DNA from: Oscheius dolichura
Lineage: Eukaryota > Nematoda > Chromadorea > Rhabditida > Rhabditidae
Assembly (NCBI GenBank): GCA_932521035.1
Contig: OW051496.1
Coordinates: 8,618,001 to 8,682,000, forward strand
Length of the DNA stretch: 64,000 nt
Direction: 5' to 3'
A program made the translations under genes and the position numbers. Below are positions 13,301 to 25,300 of this stretch, piece after piece (the first letter of the stretch is position 1; every line of letters begins with the position of its first letter). The notes beneath the pieces were generated by a model, which had not been told where the DNA came from, did no database searches, and was given only the letters and a program-made list of their open reading frames with translations.

Positions 13301-16300
13301 TATGGATTACGGTAATTTTTAGAGCTCAACCATCTTGAAAAGGCAAATGAGTAGGCTTTGAAAACATACGCCGCCTATTGCAATGTAGCATGCTCTTTCG
13401 CCGTTTTCTGCGTCACCTGGGAGTCGATTCTTGGTTACCTTTTACCCTAAACGATCAAGATTATTGTTAGGCGTCTAGAAAAGCCAAAATTTAGCGCTAT
13501 AGCTATTTTGAGAAAAATTGATTGGAATAAGCCGTAACTGGGATGCGCGCCTATTGGTAGTCCTGAAATTGAATGAGCGAGGAAAGTAAAACAATAACAA
13601 GGTTTATTCTGAAGATTTTGTTCTACCACTGCCGATTTTATGCAACTGACACCGTCGATAAGATCCTGCGACTGTTCCCAACATAAAGATAGTAATCTCA
13701 AGGTTGACGGCGCGCGCGATATCCTCTCCCCTGTCCTAGCTACCAGCTAGAGGGGATTCTTCCTATAAAATGGCTTTTTTCTAAGAATAAATATTATAAA
13801 TAAAAAGGCGTATTCCAGACCCCGAGCCGTTGCCACCCAGCTCACGTTTAAACCGCTCAACTGAAGACATATCCCTCCGTGCCAAGCCCGAACTCCGCGG
13901 TCCCCTGCTCACCAAGTTCCATGACAGCGAATTCAAGTCGAAGACTGATCTCCAAGGCCAGCCATATCCTCACGTGGCTCCGGGTGATGCCGGCAAGGTA
14001 AGCTCTCTTCTTTTTCTCTATTTTTATATCTTGTGTGTGTGTGTCTTGTCGTGTGGCTCTGCATCCCTTTCCAATCTCGCTTATACGCCCTTTTCCCTTC
14101 TGCAGGAATTTGAACGACTCCTGGAAGAGACCGAGAGGAAGTACGCCGCGTATCGATACCGTAACTCTCAACCCAGTCTCCACAGCCGGAGTCGGAATGT
14201 CTCGGCCACCTACATCGAAACAGACGTGGACACCGGACGCCCGGACATCGGCACCAGTACCGCGAGGGTAAACACTCACACCTATGTCGCTTGCCTAACC
14301 TTTTACCTTTAAAAATGTACAGAATTTATCCGTAGAAAACCTATGTTTTGAGCCTATAAAATCTTACTGTAGAGAAGAAGAGAAGATATATTAGTTTTAC
14401 CTCGTTTGCAGTAGAACACACCCCTCTGTTAGACTTACTCGATTCCGTTGGTTCTGTCGCACCCGTAGCATCTCGGCAGGCAGTTTTTTGACTTCGAAAC
14501 TCGATACCGTAGCGCCATATTCTTATATTTTCCCACTGCCGAGACTGTACGGGTGTGGCGGACCGACAAAGCAGCCTTTCAGTTGAAAATACAGTAACCC
14601 ATCGTTTTGGTTGAAATTTATTTAAAAAGTAAAAATTAAAGCGGGAGATGGTGGTGGTGACAGCCGAAAAGTGTCTAGAATGAGAAAATGTGTTCCCTTT
14701 GTAGATAGAAGAAACAAACCTGGACGATGTTCACCGCCGGTCGGGCTCAGTCGTCGATTATAACCGGATGAGTCGACGAGACGTCCATGATACTGTAGTC
14801 ATCGACCATACGAGGAGCCGTAGTGCGGATTACTTAATGGACAGACGGTAATATCTCTCTTTTTCTTTATTTTATTACTGGAAATCTTGGAATATCCCTA
14901 GAGTCGATCAAGAAGCTGTGAGACTTTTCCTAAGCTCCTGGTGACGGCCGAGAGCTTACCGGGTGGGAAAGGGGCCCTTCTTCGATTTTTACGAAATTTG
15001 TGGTTTAGGGATACGGTAGCTAATTTTACTATTTCCAGACTTCGTGAAGAGACCGAACCGCCAGAGAACAATCTCCAGAAGGCTATGGAACACTCTCCCC
15101 GGGAGTCCAGAATGTCCGAACACGAGATGAGGTTCCGAAAGTCCACGGAGAAGCTCACCGTACCCGATTGGTAAGAGTTTCGGTTTTCAGAATGAAATTT
15201 CCCCCTTTAGGTACCGTGAAAATAGGCCAACAGCCCGACCCACGGACCTGGACAACACTCTGCCCCGGCTGCCCTCCGGAATGTTTGACAAGTATGCCGG
15301 AGAACTGACCGACCTGCGCCGATCGAGGCAATCCCTCCTGGAGCCCAGCTCGCGGCAGGTAGTCGCTCTTTGAATCCGCAATCAATATCCGCTTATCCCC
15401 CACCAACTTTCCCCCATAATGCATGTGATATGATACCGAGAACAGGAACAACCAAACAATACAGCTAATAAATGTTTCTCCTACCGCTTGTGCACACCTC
15501 TTCCTCTTTCCCTCTGTGGTCGTCTCTCCGCTTCATCCATCCTCTGTTGCCACGGTATCCTTGGTTTATGTGAACGAGTACCTTCTCTCTCCTCTGCCTA
15601 TTGTCACGTTGCTTATGACCCAGCCTGAAAACAAAACAAAAACAACCATATATACACTGCAAAATAAGTTTCTCTAAAAATTGGCACTATAAAAGACAGG
15701 ATAAATGATGGTGTGCCCAGCAAAGTTCCCAAAAACAAACCAAAAACCTTCTTTCCATACCGGGAATTGACCCCGGCCGCCTGGATGAAAACCGGGACCC
15801 TAGGTCCAGGAGACCCCAAATGATGGTTTACCCGGCTATCCTCAACAAATTATCGGAAAGTCCTTCGAAGCTCGCTTCAGTGGGGAACATCCAGACCACA
15901 TTTTATGCCCAAAAAGAGTGAAACACTCAAAAAGGGGAAGGTGAAAAGCTCAACTGACAAGAACTTGTAAGAGTTGATCAGTTCCCGATCTAAATTTCGG
16001 TTTATTTCCAAAAATCGGCCGGAACAGAGACTGGTAGGCCTCTTCGTCTTTGAGAGTATTCTTACGTTCTCTCAAAAAGTAGTAGACTGTCTAAAAAGGA
16101 TAAAGCAGCTCCGTGGATCTCGAGGATCGTAGCCTGTCCACTTCTGGAGCGTCAAGAAACTTTAGGCGCCGGAAGCAGACATGGAGCATTCGAAAGGATC
16201 AATGGCAACCATGTTAGAACTAAAAAATTATAATTGAGAGTGTATTGGGTAAGTTTGTAAAGTCCTGACTGCATGGCTACCTCTCTCTTCCCTTGTTTCA

Positions 16301-17633
16301 GCTCTGTCTGGCTCTCTTCCCTCTACTGCTCTGTCCTTCAGTTTCACGTTCCTTCTTCTAAAAATCGAACTTCCTCTAAAATGTCCCTTCAGATTGAACC
16401 GCCCTCTCCCAAACCGCGTAAATCTCTTTCCCAAGAGGTTATAACCCAAGTTGAGACCCGAGCCATGTCGCCGAGAGCCCTGCCCGGTTATACCGTATCC
16501 GAGATACCGACCACCTGGATGGAACACGTGACCACCTCGAAGACATCGAAAGTCGTCGAAGTGGCCGACACTTTCGTGGGTCCCAAGCAGATGATGGATC
16601 AATACGGTAGGTTATCAGCTAATTTTGAAGATGATAGCAACCTGATTCAGGCAACGTCAGTATGAGGTACGGCGGCCGGGTGACGATAGAAGAAGTCCTG
16701 GACACGATCTTTCAGCAGACTCCCTCCCAATCCCAGGCCCATCCTTACGACTCCAGGTATATTTTTGACTTTAGACTAACCGAATTCTAACCATTTCAGT
16801 TTCAGTCTACCACAAGCTGACGGTGTCTACCAGGGGAATGCCGACGGCCCGGGCATCTATACCCAGAATTACATGCTAATGGACAAAGTGATGAGAGAAC
16901 CCGAAAAGGCCGAGAACCTCTTGAAGTCGGAGGATCTCTTCGTCCGGTGTGCTCACTGCCACAGGACGAGGGAGCTGAAGACGGCCAGGATACGATTCGT
17001 CTCCTGTAAACACTGCTACACTTACTATTGCTCCAGACAGTGCAGGTACTAGCCTCCTCCTCCCTACCGTACCCCATCTTTAGGGTAAATGACTGGCCAG
17101 TTCATACGGGGCGCTGCTCCTTCGCTAGAATTAATACCCTGTGTAAGGATGTCATCATGAAGGTCAGGGAGGACCCGAAAGCCCAGGCAGAGATGTCCCG
17201 AATAGCTAGGGGCGGTTTTGACCGGGAGGGGCGGGGGTCAGTCAACATCCGGCTGGCCTCCCCACAACTGGCGCAGTCCTACGTGACCCATGGGTGGGAT
17301 GCCCTCAGCCACATCCCAAATAGGCAACTACTTCACTATTATACAGTAAATGATCTGGTCCGGGAGAGGAAGGAACCCTCGCTGATTGCTCTCTGTAGGA
17401 GATATGACCCGAGGTATTCGTTTACTCTCTGAAAATTGGAGAAAACTCCTATTTTTAGGGAGAAATTCATCCTGTCTGTGAGCATCATCGCTGATATTGA
17501 GCACTGCCCCCAGACGCCGCCCCCGGAGACGATGGAATATGCTGACGGGGCCTGGCAACAGGTCCCCGAACAGCCAATGCAAAACATCTATAGCCCCTAT
17601 TCTCCCCTGACCCTAGTTCCTACCGATGTCTAA
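1388..17633 (+). CDS. ajm-1: Apical junction molecule AJM-1-like protein (coiled coil plus MYND-like zinc finger)
   Basis: Epithelial apical-junction scaffold protein; in C. elegans AJM-1 marks the DLG-1-dependent junction. Exons by splice signals and phase: 1388-1789, 2240-2380, 2646-2737, 3408-3527, 4592-4667, 5029-5224, 7989-8068, 9558-9737, 9783-10432, 10472-10612, 10652-11648, 11688-11833, 12254-12315, 13819-13997, 14106-14267, 14705-14847, 15039-15170, 15211-15358, 16393-16606, 16651-16756, 16800-17045, 17084-17413, 17459-17633. The sum is 5,118 nt, a closed frame of 1,705 codons plus TAA. In order: Glu-rich N-terminus; polyproline stretches (about residues 250-370); an extreme Arg/Glu coiled coil (about 430-1025); and a Cys/His finger (CAHC, CKHC, YCSRQC, then H..C; about 1506-1550) followed by a conserved C-terminal domain. 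The start codon is upstream and not seen. The family call rests on architecture and remembered C-terminal similarity. The join at 10432/10472 is debatable (see findings). Confidence 0.8.
3695..3784. repeat. MITE-like hairpin, family A, copy 1
   Basis: A 90-bp palindromic element inside an ajm-1 intron. It runs from TCGCAC to GTGCGA, with imperfect inner arms around a CTCGG(T/C)AG / CTGCCGAG core. The same arm sequence occurs at 14457-14561 as a second hairpin and at 33961-33986 as a single arm, so this is a dispersed family, not a chance palindrome. No coding capacity. Confidence 0.65.
5225..7988 (+). other. ajm-1: Long ajm-1 intron
   Basis: A 2.76-kb intron between two phase-compatible exons (phase 1). 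Several reading frames of 60-150 codons occur on both strands, but none has splice logic or a recognisable domain. Large introns in this part of the gene would suit the alternative promoters known for ajm-1, but I cannot point to one in the sequence. Confidence 0.5.
8438..8584 (+). CDS. Candidate alternative terminal exon of ajm-1
   Basis: After the exon ending at 8068 (phase 0), the acceptor CTCAAACAG at 8437 opens a frame that continues the proline-rich stretch, then gives a short Cys/Tyr/Gly-containing tail and stops at TGA 8582-8584. The main transcript skips it and joins 8068 to 9558, also in phase 0. No GT donor inside the segment would let it rejoin the main frame, so if used it would end a short isoform of about 420 residues lacking the coiled coil and zinc finger. 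No clear AATAAA follows. Confidence 0.4.
   Translation, partial: KQRRPPPPPPPAPPNCYRPDTGKQRSLTAGCAALAAGYYPQGYSGPAS
11871..12187. repeat. Inverted-repeat element with perfect 17-bp termini
   Basis: A 317-bp non-coding element in an ajm-1 intron. Its ends AGAAACTGTCAGGGACC and GGTCCCTGACAGTTTCT are exact reverse complements. A second inner inverted pair (near TTTAACGGATATTCCACG and its imperfect complement around 12123-12141) makes it strongly foldable. This is the structure of a non-autonomous DNA transposon (MITE). No other complete copy is in the window. Confidence 0.75.
14457..14561. repeat. MITE-like hairpin, family A, copy 2
   Basis: About 105 bp in an ajm-1 intron. The left arm begins TCGCACCCGTAGCATCTCGG and the right arm contains CTGCCGAGACTGTACGGGTG. 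The arms match those of the element at 3695-3784; the centre differs, as expected for diverged copies of one hairpin family. Confidence 0.65.
15753..15828 (-). tRNA. tRNA-Glu(UUC)-like sequence, probably pseudogene or tRNA-derived SINE
   Basis: Read on the minus strand, this 76-nt segment in a 1-kb ajm-1 intron has a perfect T arm (CCGGG / CCCGG around GTCAATT) and an anticodon loop TTTTCAT with central TTC. The anticodon stem has one C-A mismatch. The 3' half closely resembles eukaryotic tRNA-Glu. The D arm and A box are diverged and only about 4 of 7 acceptor pairs form, so it is unlikely to be functional. A tRNA-derived short interspersed element would look like this. Confidence 0.5.
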
Positions 17634-17775
17634 TATCCAAATCATTTCAATTATCATCTCCCCCACTCTTCAAAGAGCCTACTTACATATCCTATACTGC
17701 CATTTATATTATTCTATTCTATTATTGTGTTTTATGTGACCAAGTCTCTGTGATTATGACTATACAAAAGTCTAT

Positions 17776-17781
17776 AATAAA
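17776..17781 (+). terminator. ajm-1: ajm-1 polyadenylation signal
   Basis: A canonical AATAAA lies about 145 nt after the ajm-1 stop codon in T-rich DNA. Confidence 0.7.
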
Positions 17782-18126
17782 GCTATTAATATTTTTGTTT
17801 GAGGGCATAAAAACGGTCTCTGCTCCAGGGCTGTGCGGATCCTTTTTCTGCAAATTTGCGTTACGCTAACGTCGGGCTGATTTAAAAATCTACAGCTTCA
17901 CGGATCATCTTTTTTTTAAAATGCCGAAGATCAAGGGTGCGAAACTTCCTTCGGTCAAAAGTTTTTGCTAAAAATAATAAGTCATATAAATGTATTTTTA
18001 ACTGAAATTAGCATGCGCGCCGACGTGTACGCTCAATCGAGAGGTGGAGGGTTCGAGTCCGCTCCCGGTCAAAATTTTTGCTTTTTTTAAAAAGTAGTAA
18101 AACGTAATAATAAGTGTTCGTAAGTA

Positions 18127-19704
18127 CAGTCCGCTCAAGAAGTATAAAGCCACTCAATTTTTGCCGAAAACCCTGCAAAAAGCTGGAGCTGGTGGGTTGA
18201 ATCATACACCATTCGATAGCCCGTCCTCAAATACCCCTAAACCCAAGAGATAACCCGTTTTCCTCCTCAAATGCTAATTTTACACCATTTTTATAAAAAA
18301 TGGCCAAAAACCGACGGTCAAGAAGTATAAAGCCACATAACAAAAAAGAGCTTTATTATGAGGGAAACCCCTCAATAACTGGTTTTTCCTCCTTGGGCGA
18401 CACCGACTTCGAAGAGACGTGTAGGCAAAGACGCGGCGAGTCTGTGGAGGAGCGGCACATCGAGGTTATGCCACTCTCTAAGAATGGCGGCCTTCAGCTC
18501 ATTGGTGCTCGCGTACTGCTTTCCGGCGAAGTAGACGCGCCTGACCAGGATGCCCCAGAGGTTCTCGATGGGGTTCAGATCCGGACTGCACGGAGGCCAG
18601 TCCATCACTGTCACGTTCCTCGCCGCTAGCCACTGTTTAGTGGAGCGGCTCACGTGAATGGTGGCGTTGTCGTGCTGAAACACGTACCCCTGCTGGGCAT
18701 TGGTGTTCAGGTAGGGCAGCAGTTGGTTGTGAAGGACACCCTGGTAATCAACAGAGTTCATCTTTGAACTGGTGAACTCCAAACCAACGGTTCCATCGGA
18801 ACAGAACGCTGCCCATACCATGACGCTTCCACCACCAAAACCCCGTTTCGAGAACAACTGAGGCTCCTTGCGAATATCGTGCCAGTAGTGGCGGTCGCCG
18901 TCAGGCCCGTCAAGGTTCCATTTCTTCTCGTCGCTCCAGACCCACTAAAGCCCTCATTTGAGGTTGCTAAAAAGAAATGACCAACTTTTAAGAAGACCGT
19001 TCCTTGGGTGATGTGTAATTGGGCAAATGCCAGGCGCTGCTGCTTATGAGCAGCGGTCAACCGAGGAGCTGTTTTCATTACGGCTCTGACAATGTTTCCG
19101 CTTCTTCTCAGCGAGTCTCGGATAGTGTTATTGCATACATTTAGCGCAAGATCAGTCTTGATCCTTCCAAGAGAAATCTTCTTATTGGACGCTGTGCGCT
19201 GAATGAGACGATCCTCTCGAGGTGTCAGGATCCGCTTTCTTCCAGACCTCCCCTTTGTGCCGTACCCCGCCTTATCGTTCACATAATTATCTACAACTGC
19301 GTGACTACGTCCGAGTTTAGTAGCGATTTCTCGGTTGCTGAGGTTGACGTCCTTTCAGGCGTCGATTTTCGCCTTTTCTTCGACAGAAAGATGTGTACCA
19401 CGCGGCATGAGACAAGACGAACGAGTGGATGCATGTTGGACGATAATGCTACTGTTTTAACGTGTTCACCACCTTGTACATACCAAACTCAGAGGTGGCT
19501 TTATACTTCTTGACCGTCGGTTTTTGGCCATTTTTTATAAAAATGGTGTAAAATTAGCATTTGAGGAGGAAAACGGGTTATCTCTTGGGTTTAGGGGTAT
19601 TTGAGGACGGGCTATCGAATGGTGTATGATTCAACCCACCAGCTCCAGCTTTTTGCAGGGTTTTCGGCAAAAATTGAGTGGCTTTATACTTCTTGAGCGG
19701 ACTG
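18127..19704 (-). mobile_element. Tc1-like DNA transposon with about 210-bp inverted repeats
   Basis: A 1,578-bp element flanked by TA on both sides (18125-18126 and 19705-19706), with ends beginning CAGTCCGCTCAAG. The terminal inverted repeats run about 210 bp (18127-18336 and 19495-19704). Each carries the core AAGAAGTATAAAGCCAC twice, once at the outer end (18133-18152; 19679-19696) and once at the inner end (18318-18336; 19495-19513). This is the IR/DR layout of some Tc1-family elements, where both direct repeats bind transposase. The arms remain nearly identical, so insertion or gene conversion was fairly recent although the transposase is broken. Confidence 0.93.
18372..19408 (-). pseudogene. 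Tc1-family transposase, interrupted
   Basis: The frame starts at ATG 19408-19406 with a typical Tc1 opening (MPRGTHLSVEEKAKI), followed by helix-turn-helix DNA-binding domains. The catalytic triad is DD34E: D in VWSDEKK, D in FQHDNATIH, and E in DLNPIENLW exactly 34 residues later. Two lesions are visible. An in-frame TGA sits at 19357-19355, about 18 codons in. Near 18,950-19,010 the frame is broken just before the first catalytic Asp, leaving two overlapping frames (19282-18758 and 18857-18372). A short intron ending CTTTAG could explain the second lesion but not the first. Probably inactive as written. Confidence 0.9.
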
Positions 19705-19849
19705 TAGAACCTGCCAGGACATGTCGACGGATTGAAGAGTGGTCGGGACGATGTAGGCTACCTGAAAAAGGATACATTAGCTGCCGGTTCAAAGTGATCA
19801 CAGTATCTCACTGAACTGGATCCATTGGAGCAGGCAGACGTGCGCTGTC

Positions 19850-21575
19850 ATCTACAATGATCAACTCATCACGAACCTCGGGCAGTCCTTGTCGTCATCC
19901 CAGACAATTCGTCCTTTTCACATGGCCGGGTCGGACAGGTCGAGACTGACCACTTCGTGTCGACAAGGCGCAGGCCGACGGGGAGGGACGTTGGAGACTG
20001 CCCCTGAAACATATCCAATTATTAAAACGGGTCTTTTATGACAGCTCTCTCTCCAAAGGTTCCGCGATATTTGGGCTGTCAGCCAGCCGAGTATGAAGAA
20101 AGTAGCCCAGAAGAGAATTAGGCCGACAACGCAGAGCCGAGAGCATATTGGGTCCAGTTCAGCGCACGGAGAGCCAGCGTCACCTACAAGAATGGGAGCT
20201 GTTCACAAACCTTTAATCGTTCCCATCGAATCCTCTCGTCCAATTTCTCAATGCGGGTCGGTTTGGTCAGAGCTGGTCGTACTGGCAGTTCTTGTCGACG
20301 GGGCTCAAGCTGTCCTCCACCACGGTCAACGCGAAGAAGGGCTCTTCCCGTGTAGATAGCTCCCTAAAACATAGTTGCTGATAAAGATAAGAATAGCTCC
20401 AGGTCATACACTCAATTTCTCTCACAGCCAATGTTTTTAAAAAGCCAAGAAAGGCGCCTAATACGGTTCTAATCTGCTGTCTCTCTACAAAAAATCCTGT
20501 CTATTCTGGGTTCAAACAGCAGCATGACTGGATTAGACCATTTTTCCGGGCTATTTTACAACTTCGGTCACAAAGCAGCTGAGATGATACAGTAATCTCG
20601 AACCTTCTCCTTTTGTCACTTGTAGATGAGCCGCGATCATCTGGCCATCGTCCATTCCGCGTCCTCGTCCTCCACTAGCTGCAGCTCCTGAAAATAGAAC
20701 AAACGAGCGAGAGAAGATAAGAAAAAAAACGGTAAAGGGGCAGATTTTAATTTTCGAGTTTCGAGCCATCCGGTTTCCCTTATGGTGGCCGGGTCCAGAC
20801 GGCGTATCCAAACACCGCTGTGGCGCACGTGGGACCCTGGACCGCCAGGAAACCGAGCCAGGACGCCTTCTCCAGAGGGAGGGCTGCCACGAGAGGCGGA
20901 TTCTCCGTGGCGTGTCCCATTGGCCGGTTCGAATACCCGAAAAAGATCCGAATACACGGAAGACGTATTTTTACGTGGGATGGTCACCCACAACGCCATT
21001 TCCTGTCAGTTCCCACGAGGGGAACAAGAGGCATGACAGGTGCGCCGGCCCTTGGAAGGGTCCTGCACGCGGTAACAGTGATCACAAAAAAAAGTAGCAC
21101 AGTTTAAAAAAAACAACCTCGATTGACGACAAAGACGAGCAGCCACAGGAGAGAGAAGCGAAGAGACGACTGACAAGCGGTGGCCAGCGGAGTTATGACC
21201 ACAGTTGACGAGATTTGACCGGACGGGAAGCGAAGTCAAGGAAACTGTCAAGGCGGGAAATTTAAAGAAATTTATTTGTACAAATAGCCGTATAGCGGGC
21301 ATTCTGGTGGTTCTTCTTGAAGAGAAGGGGGTCTTCGCCGCCGGCGACCGCGAGGAAGGCGCGCTGTGCTCGCCGTCGCCTTCGCGCCAGAAGATCGCGG
21401 ATATCTCGGCAGCAGACAGTCTGATTACTCTACTGTAAAAACAAAAGTTGTACGTTACGGCGAGATCTATCGATTGGCACCAATATAAATAGGATACAGT
21501 AAAATCTAATTGTCACCTGTCGCCGTATCCAATGGATCTCCGGGAGATTAGTTCCCTGTCCTCCTTAGCCGCCAT
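19850..21575 (-). CDS. Unresolved minus-strand coding pieces, hypothetical protein(s)
   Basis: I could not assemble a clean gene. Suggestive pieces: an ATG at 21575 opening a 59-nt exon with a GTGACA donor, joining in phase to an open frame from 21432 downward; an Arg/Gly-rich segment near 20,690-20,555; a 51-codon frame near 20,362-20,210 rich in Arg and Pro; and a strongly hydrophobic stretch (about 25 residues, ICSRLCVVGLILFW and on) near 20,150-20,070 that looks like one transmembrane helix. Gaps between some pieces are only 23-27 nt, too short for ordinary introns here. A decayed or wrongly parsed membrane-protein gene is possible. Confidence 0.3.
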
Positions 21576-22360
21576 TTTCCATATTTTAAGGCGTAAGACC
21601 GGACCTCTACAGTCACTTTTTTGAACTTTTCTACCAAGGAGAGCCTTCCAAAAAGTGACAGTTGTTGAATCCTGTTGTCTCCTGTTTTTCCCAGTTATAC
21701 GCGAATGGTCAAAGCCGTCCCGCTGCCCTGCCGTCACTGTTCCACTTCAATTAGAAACAAAAGGTAACTCTCGTGTTCTATTGCCGCCGTCGATTGTTTG
21801 ACCTCAATGTGACAGTTCGTGTGGGAGTGACCACGTTGGCAATGGGGGAATGTTATCGGTTATCTTTGTTCCCTGCAGTTGACTGTCTTTGTTGATTGCA
21901 GCGACCACGTGACTCTTTTCCGCTTCCAATTTCACCAAAAGTAAGCTTTGTAACAATTGAAATTGGTCCATTTTCACCTGGCTGTCTTCCTCCGCCACGC
22001 GAATTAGCGTAAGTCCGCATTTTCCCAGTCACGCGATATAGCCATGTTATTCAAAACAGTCACTTTACACATTCATTTTCTTTTCATTTTATCGATTTCC
22101 TGAAAATAATAAGAATAAGAAATCTAAAGTCAAGATATGAGCTTATTTTATGCCAATTTATGACTATTTCCCCGCTAAATGGTGAAATTGCAGTCTGGGG
22201 AAGGATTTTCACCATTTTATGGGGTTATACAAACAAATGCTCTTCCGTTCTCTTGCCCAAGCAGCTTTACTACTGTCTCACAATAAAAAGCGCGCGTTTC
22301 ACTTCCTATAACGGCTTCAAATAGGAAAACTTCGTGTTTATAGCACCATCACAAGGAAAA
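21576..22360. other. Intergenic, nothing recognised
   Basis: AT-rich DNA between the minus-strand pieces and the TCAIM-like gene. It probably contains the TCAIM promoter and 5' UTR. I see no RNA gene or repeat. Confidence 0.5.
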
Positions 22361-25300
22361 ATGGCTGCAGCTCGAGGTATTCGGCGTTTCCTATGGGAAT
22401 TTTTCATCTAGACGGTAAAATTGGAAGCTATAGGCTAATCCAGCTATTAAAAATACCATATTCTCTATTTTTGAAGGTATTTTATCGGAGATTTACTCAT
22501 AAACCTCAATAATAGGCAATTTCTCTAGATTTGGAAGCCTAGAGCCCCGCGATCATTAGAATTATCGGTCTTCTAACCCGGAAATAGATTTTCTAACTCC
22601 CGTTTTTTCGCTCCTTTTGTACATAAAATCAGCGCCATTCAACCAAAGATAAGCCGTAAATTTTTCAGAAATGCCGGCCGCTTTCCTGTCCCCGTTATCA
22701 CCGATTAAGTTGTCCACGAGGGCCATGTCACTCAATGAAGTTTCCGTTAGTTTTTCCCATATTTTTCTAGGCTTTTTCTCTATAAAACAACACAAATCTC
22801 GGGTTCAGATAGCCCTTCGTCCATTTTTCTTCGAAGTTCACCCGGATCGCTTTGCCCGGTTCCCGACTACCCGGCAGCAGAATGAAAAATCCCTTCAGGT
22901 CGGGCCTCTTCCTTATTTTTTCTAAAATTATATTGTGTAGATTTTTAACGGCTATATCAACGGTCTCTTCCCCGTGACGACGTCCATCCAGCCAATTACA
23001 GTGAAATTTTCAATTTTGGACAAATCCACAAAAGATCTACAAGATATTCAGATCAATTTGAGCGGAACCGACCCGATTCGAATAGTTCGGTAGGAATTCC
23101 TTATTTTTATTGAATAAATGGATTATAGACAAGCGCTGGAAGGATGTAACCTGCCGACGAAAGATCTTCCCGAAGGACAGGGAAACCCGGAGTCAATTGC
23201 CGGAGCATTTAGAGACGGGACAATGAGTTATACGGATTGGGGACTAGATCAGGATCTGTTGAAAAGGTAGGCACGGTTATATTTTATACTTTTGTATTTT
23301 TAACATCCAGGTGGTAGAAAGTAATACAAAGGGTAGGAACTGACCTCCTGGCTCATGTTTCTGGTCAATTTTCCCGTAGAAATCCGTCTTTTTGTTGAAA
23401 ATATCCATTCCAAAGCTGTTGGTTACTCTGAACCAACGTTTGCTCCTGGAAACAACTTCATCTTCAAAAAAAACCACGGATTTGCCTGGGGTTTGCCCTT
23501 CTGTTGTGAAATCAATCCCACGGTCGACATCACTCCCTCAAAGCCTCCTGTAAAACGTTCAGCTGGCCTTTTTGACTCCCCGACTCATTGTGTGAAGTTG
23601 ACCACTTTCTTGTATTTTTCCAGTTCACATCCTTATTTGAGGAGTTCTCCCAGCAGAAAAGAATCTTGTGGGCATGACACCAGAATCGGTCCTTGCCTTT
23701 CGATCCCTCCGCTTAAAAATGACCTAGTGAATCAACAGAGAGGTTTCTTTACAGATATCTCCGCCACAAAAGGAAACAGCCGCTGTCGAATGACCTAAAA
23801 GCGGTGCTGTCCACAGCTCGAGATGAGGTGACACAAAAAATGAAGGAGAATCAGTAGGTCACTCCATTCTTTTTATAATTCTCCTTGTTTAAGAATAACA
23901 AAAATGACACTGAAAGAAGAAGTGGACGATTTGAAATGGAGGACCGGGGTGCGGGACGTGAAGTGGGAGATTAACTGGAGCGAGACACATATGCGGCGAT
24001 GTTTGGGGAATATCCACCGGCTACTGGATCAGGGGGACAAGGCCGTCCGGGAGAATATCACCAATGCTCTGTATAAGAACACCTTGAGGTATGTCAGCCG
24101 GGTTACTGTAGCCGAAGAGATAGGATTCAGATTCGGCAGGGGGTCGTTCATCTGCTGCGATGGGTCACTCCAGTTCGGGGCTGATAATGTACCGGAACAA
24201 TGGCAACAGGTCGGTCATTTCTAGCTTTAATTTTTATATTATTGGGCGTTTTCCAGATCTGTGCGGAATCATCCGTCCGGCGGACACAAATCCCCCATTT
24301 ACATGAGTCAGTAGCCCGGCTGAGATCTATCTTGGCGGGAGCCGTCATCCTCGTGCCGCATCATCACGGACTGGCACAGACTATTCAGCAAATTACCTCA
24401 CTTATTGTTAGGTAAGGTCATTATTTTCATTTTTGGAGACGAAATTATCGTGTTCTCTCGAAAACTGATTTGGAAATCTGTAAATAGTGGCGTCCCCTAA
24501 CAACTCCGCAAGAAACTGTAGGGTCTATCTAGGCCCCTGAGAGGCAGTCGGAGAACTTTTTCCCTTCATTCCCATTAAGCGTGAGTAACAGGAATTAGCC
24601 ACAATACTCCTGACAGGCAAGAGGTCCAAAGTTTGAGATTACAATCAAATTTGGGCCGTTTGGAAGCCGTTCAAGGGTGCCCCCTATCTGACTCGTCATA
24701 CCGCAAAAATAAATATTAAAAAAATTCAGTCATCTACGGATCTTTTTTGGGAGGTAATCGGATTATAACGGCTTCTGAAATGGTCCCAGTCGGGGGCAGT
24801 GACCTCAAATCCCCGTGCAAGGCTCTTGAAAGCTCCTTCCATGGGCTGCCTTGGCAATACGATCCAGGCTACTGTAATTTATGTCTTTTCATTATTTTCT
24901 TCAGATTAAACAATAAACCCGAGCTGCACGGTGAGCTGGGGAAAGTCAGCCAGGACACAATGATCGAAGTGGTGACCTCCTACGACGAGTTGGACATCGG
25001 CCACGACGGCCGGCTCCTCATCCCTTCGAATGTCGATGTCCCGTCTCTCCTCCAATTTTTACAAGCATCCGCCGAGAAATCAAGAACCGTCAATAGAAAT
25101 CTACACCGCCTGGCTGTGAGTAGTCCTCTCCTCCTTTTATTTTCTTCTCAATTTAGGCAGAACTGGAGACGGATCGTCTGGACCTGATGAGGGAGCTGTC
25201 CCTGCAGTCCCTGGAATGGGAGGAGGGTCTCTCGCTGGCGGCTGTCCTTGCCTGTATCCGTCGTCTCCGCGACGTCGACGACCCCACCCGCGACCTCCTC

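Noticed and set aside
18011..18070. Possible tRNA ahead of the Tc1-like element (GGGTTCGAGTCC)
   Set aside because: Only a B-box-like core is present; the T stem has mismatches and no A box or anticodon arm can be drawn.
24089..24111. Apparent 23-nt intron in the TCAIM-like gene (GTATGT...TGTAG)
   Set aside because: The frame is open straight through and 23 nt is below a workable intron size, so it is treated as coding.
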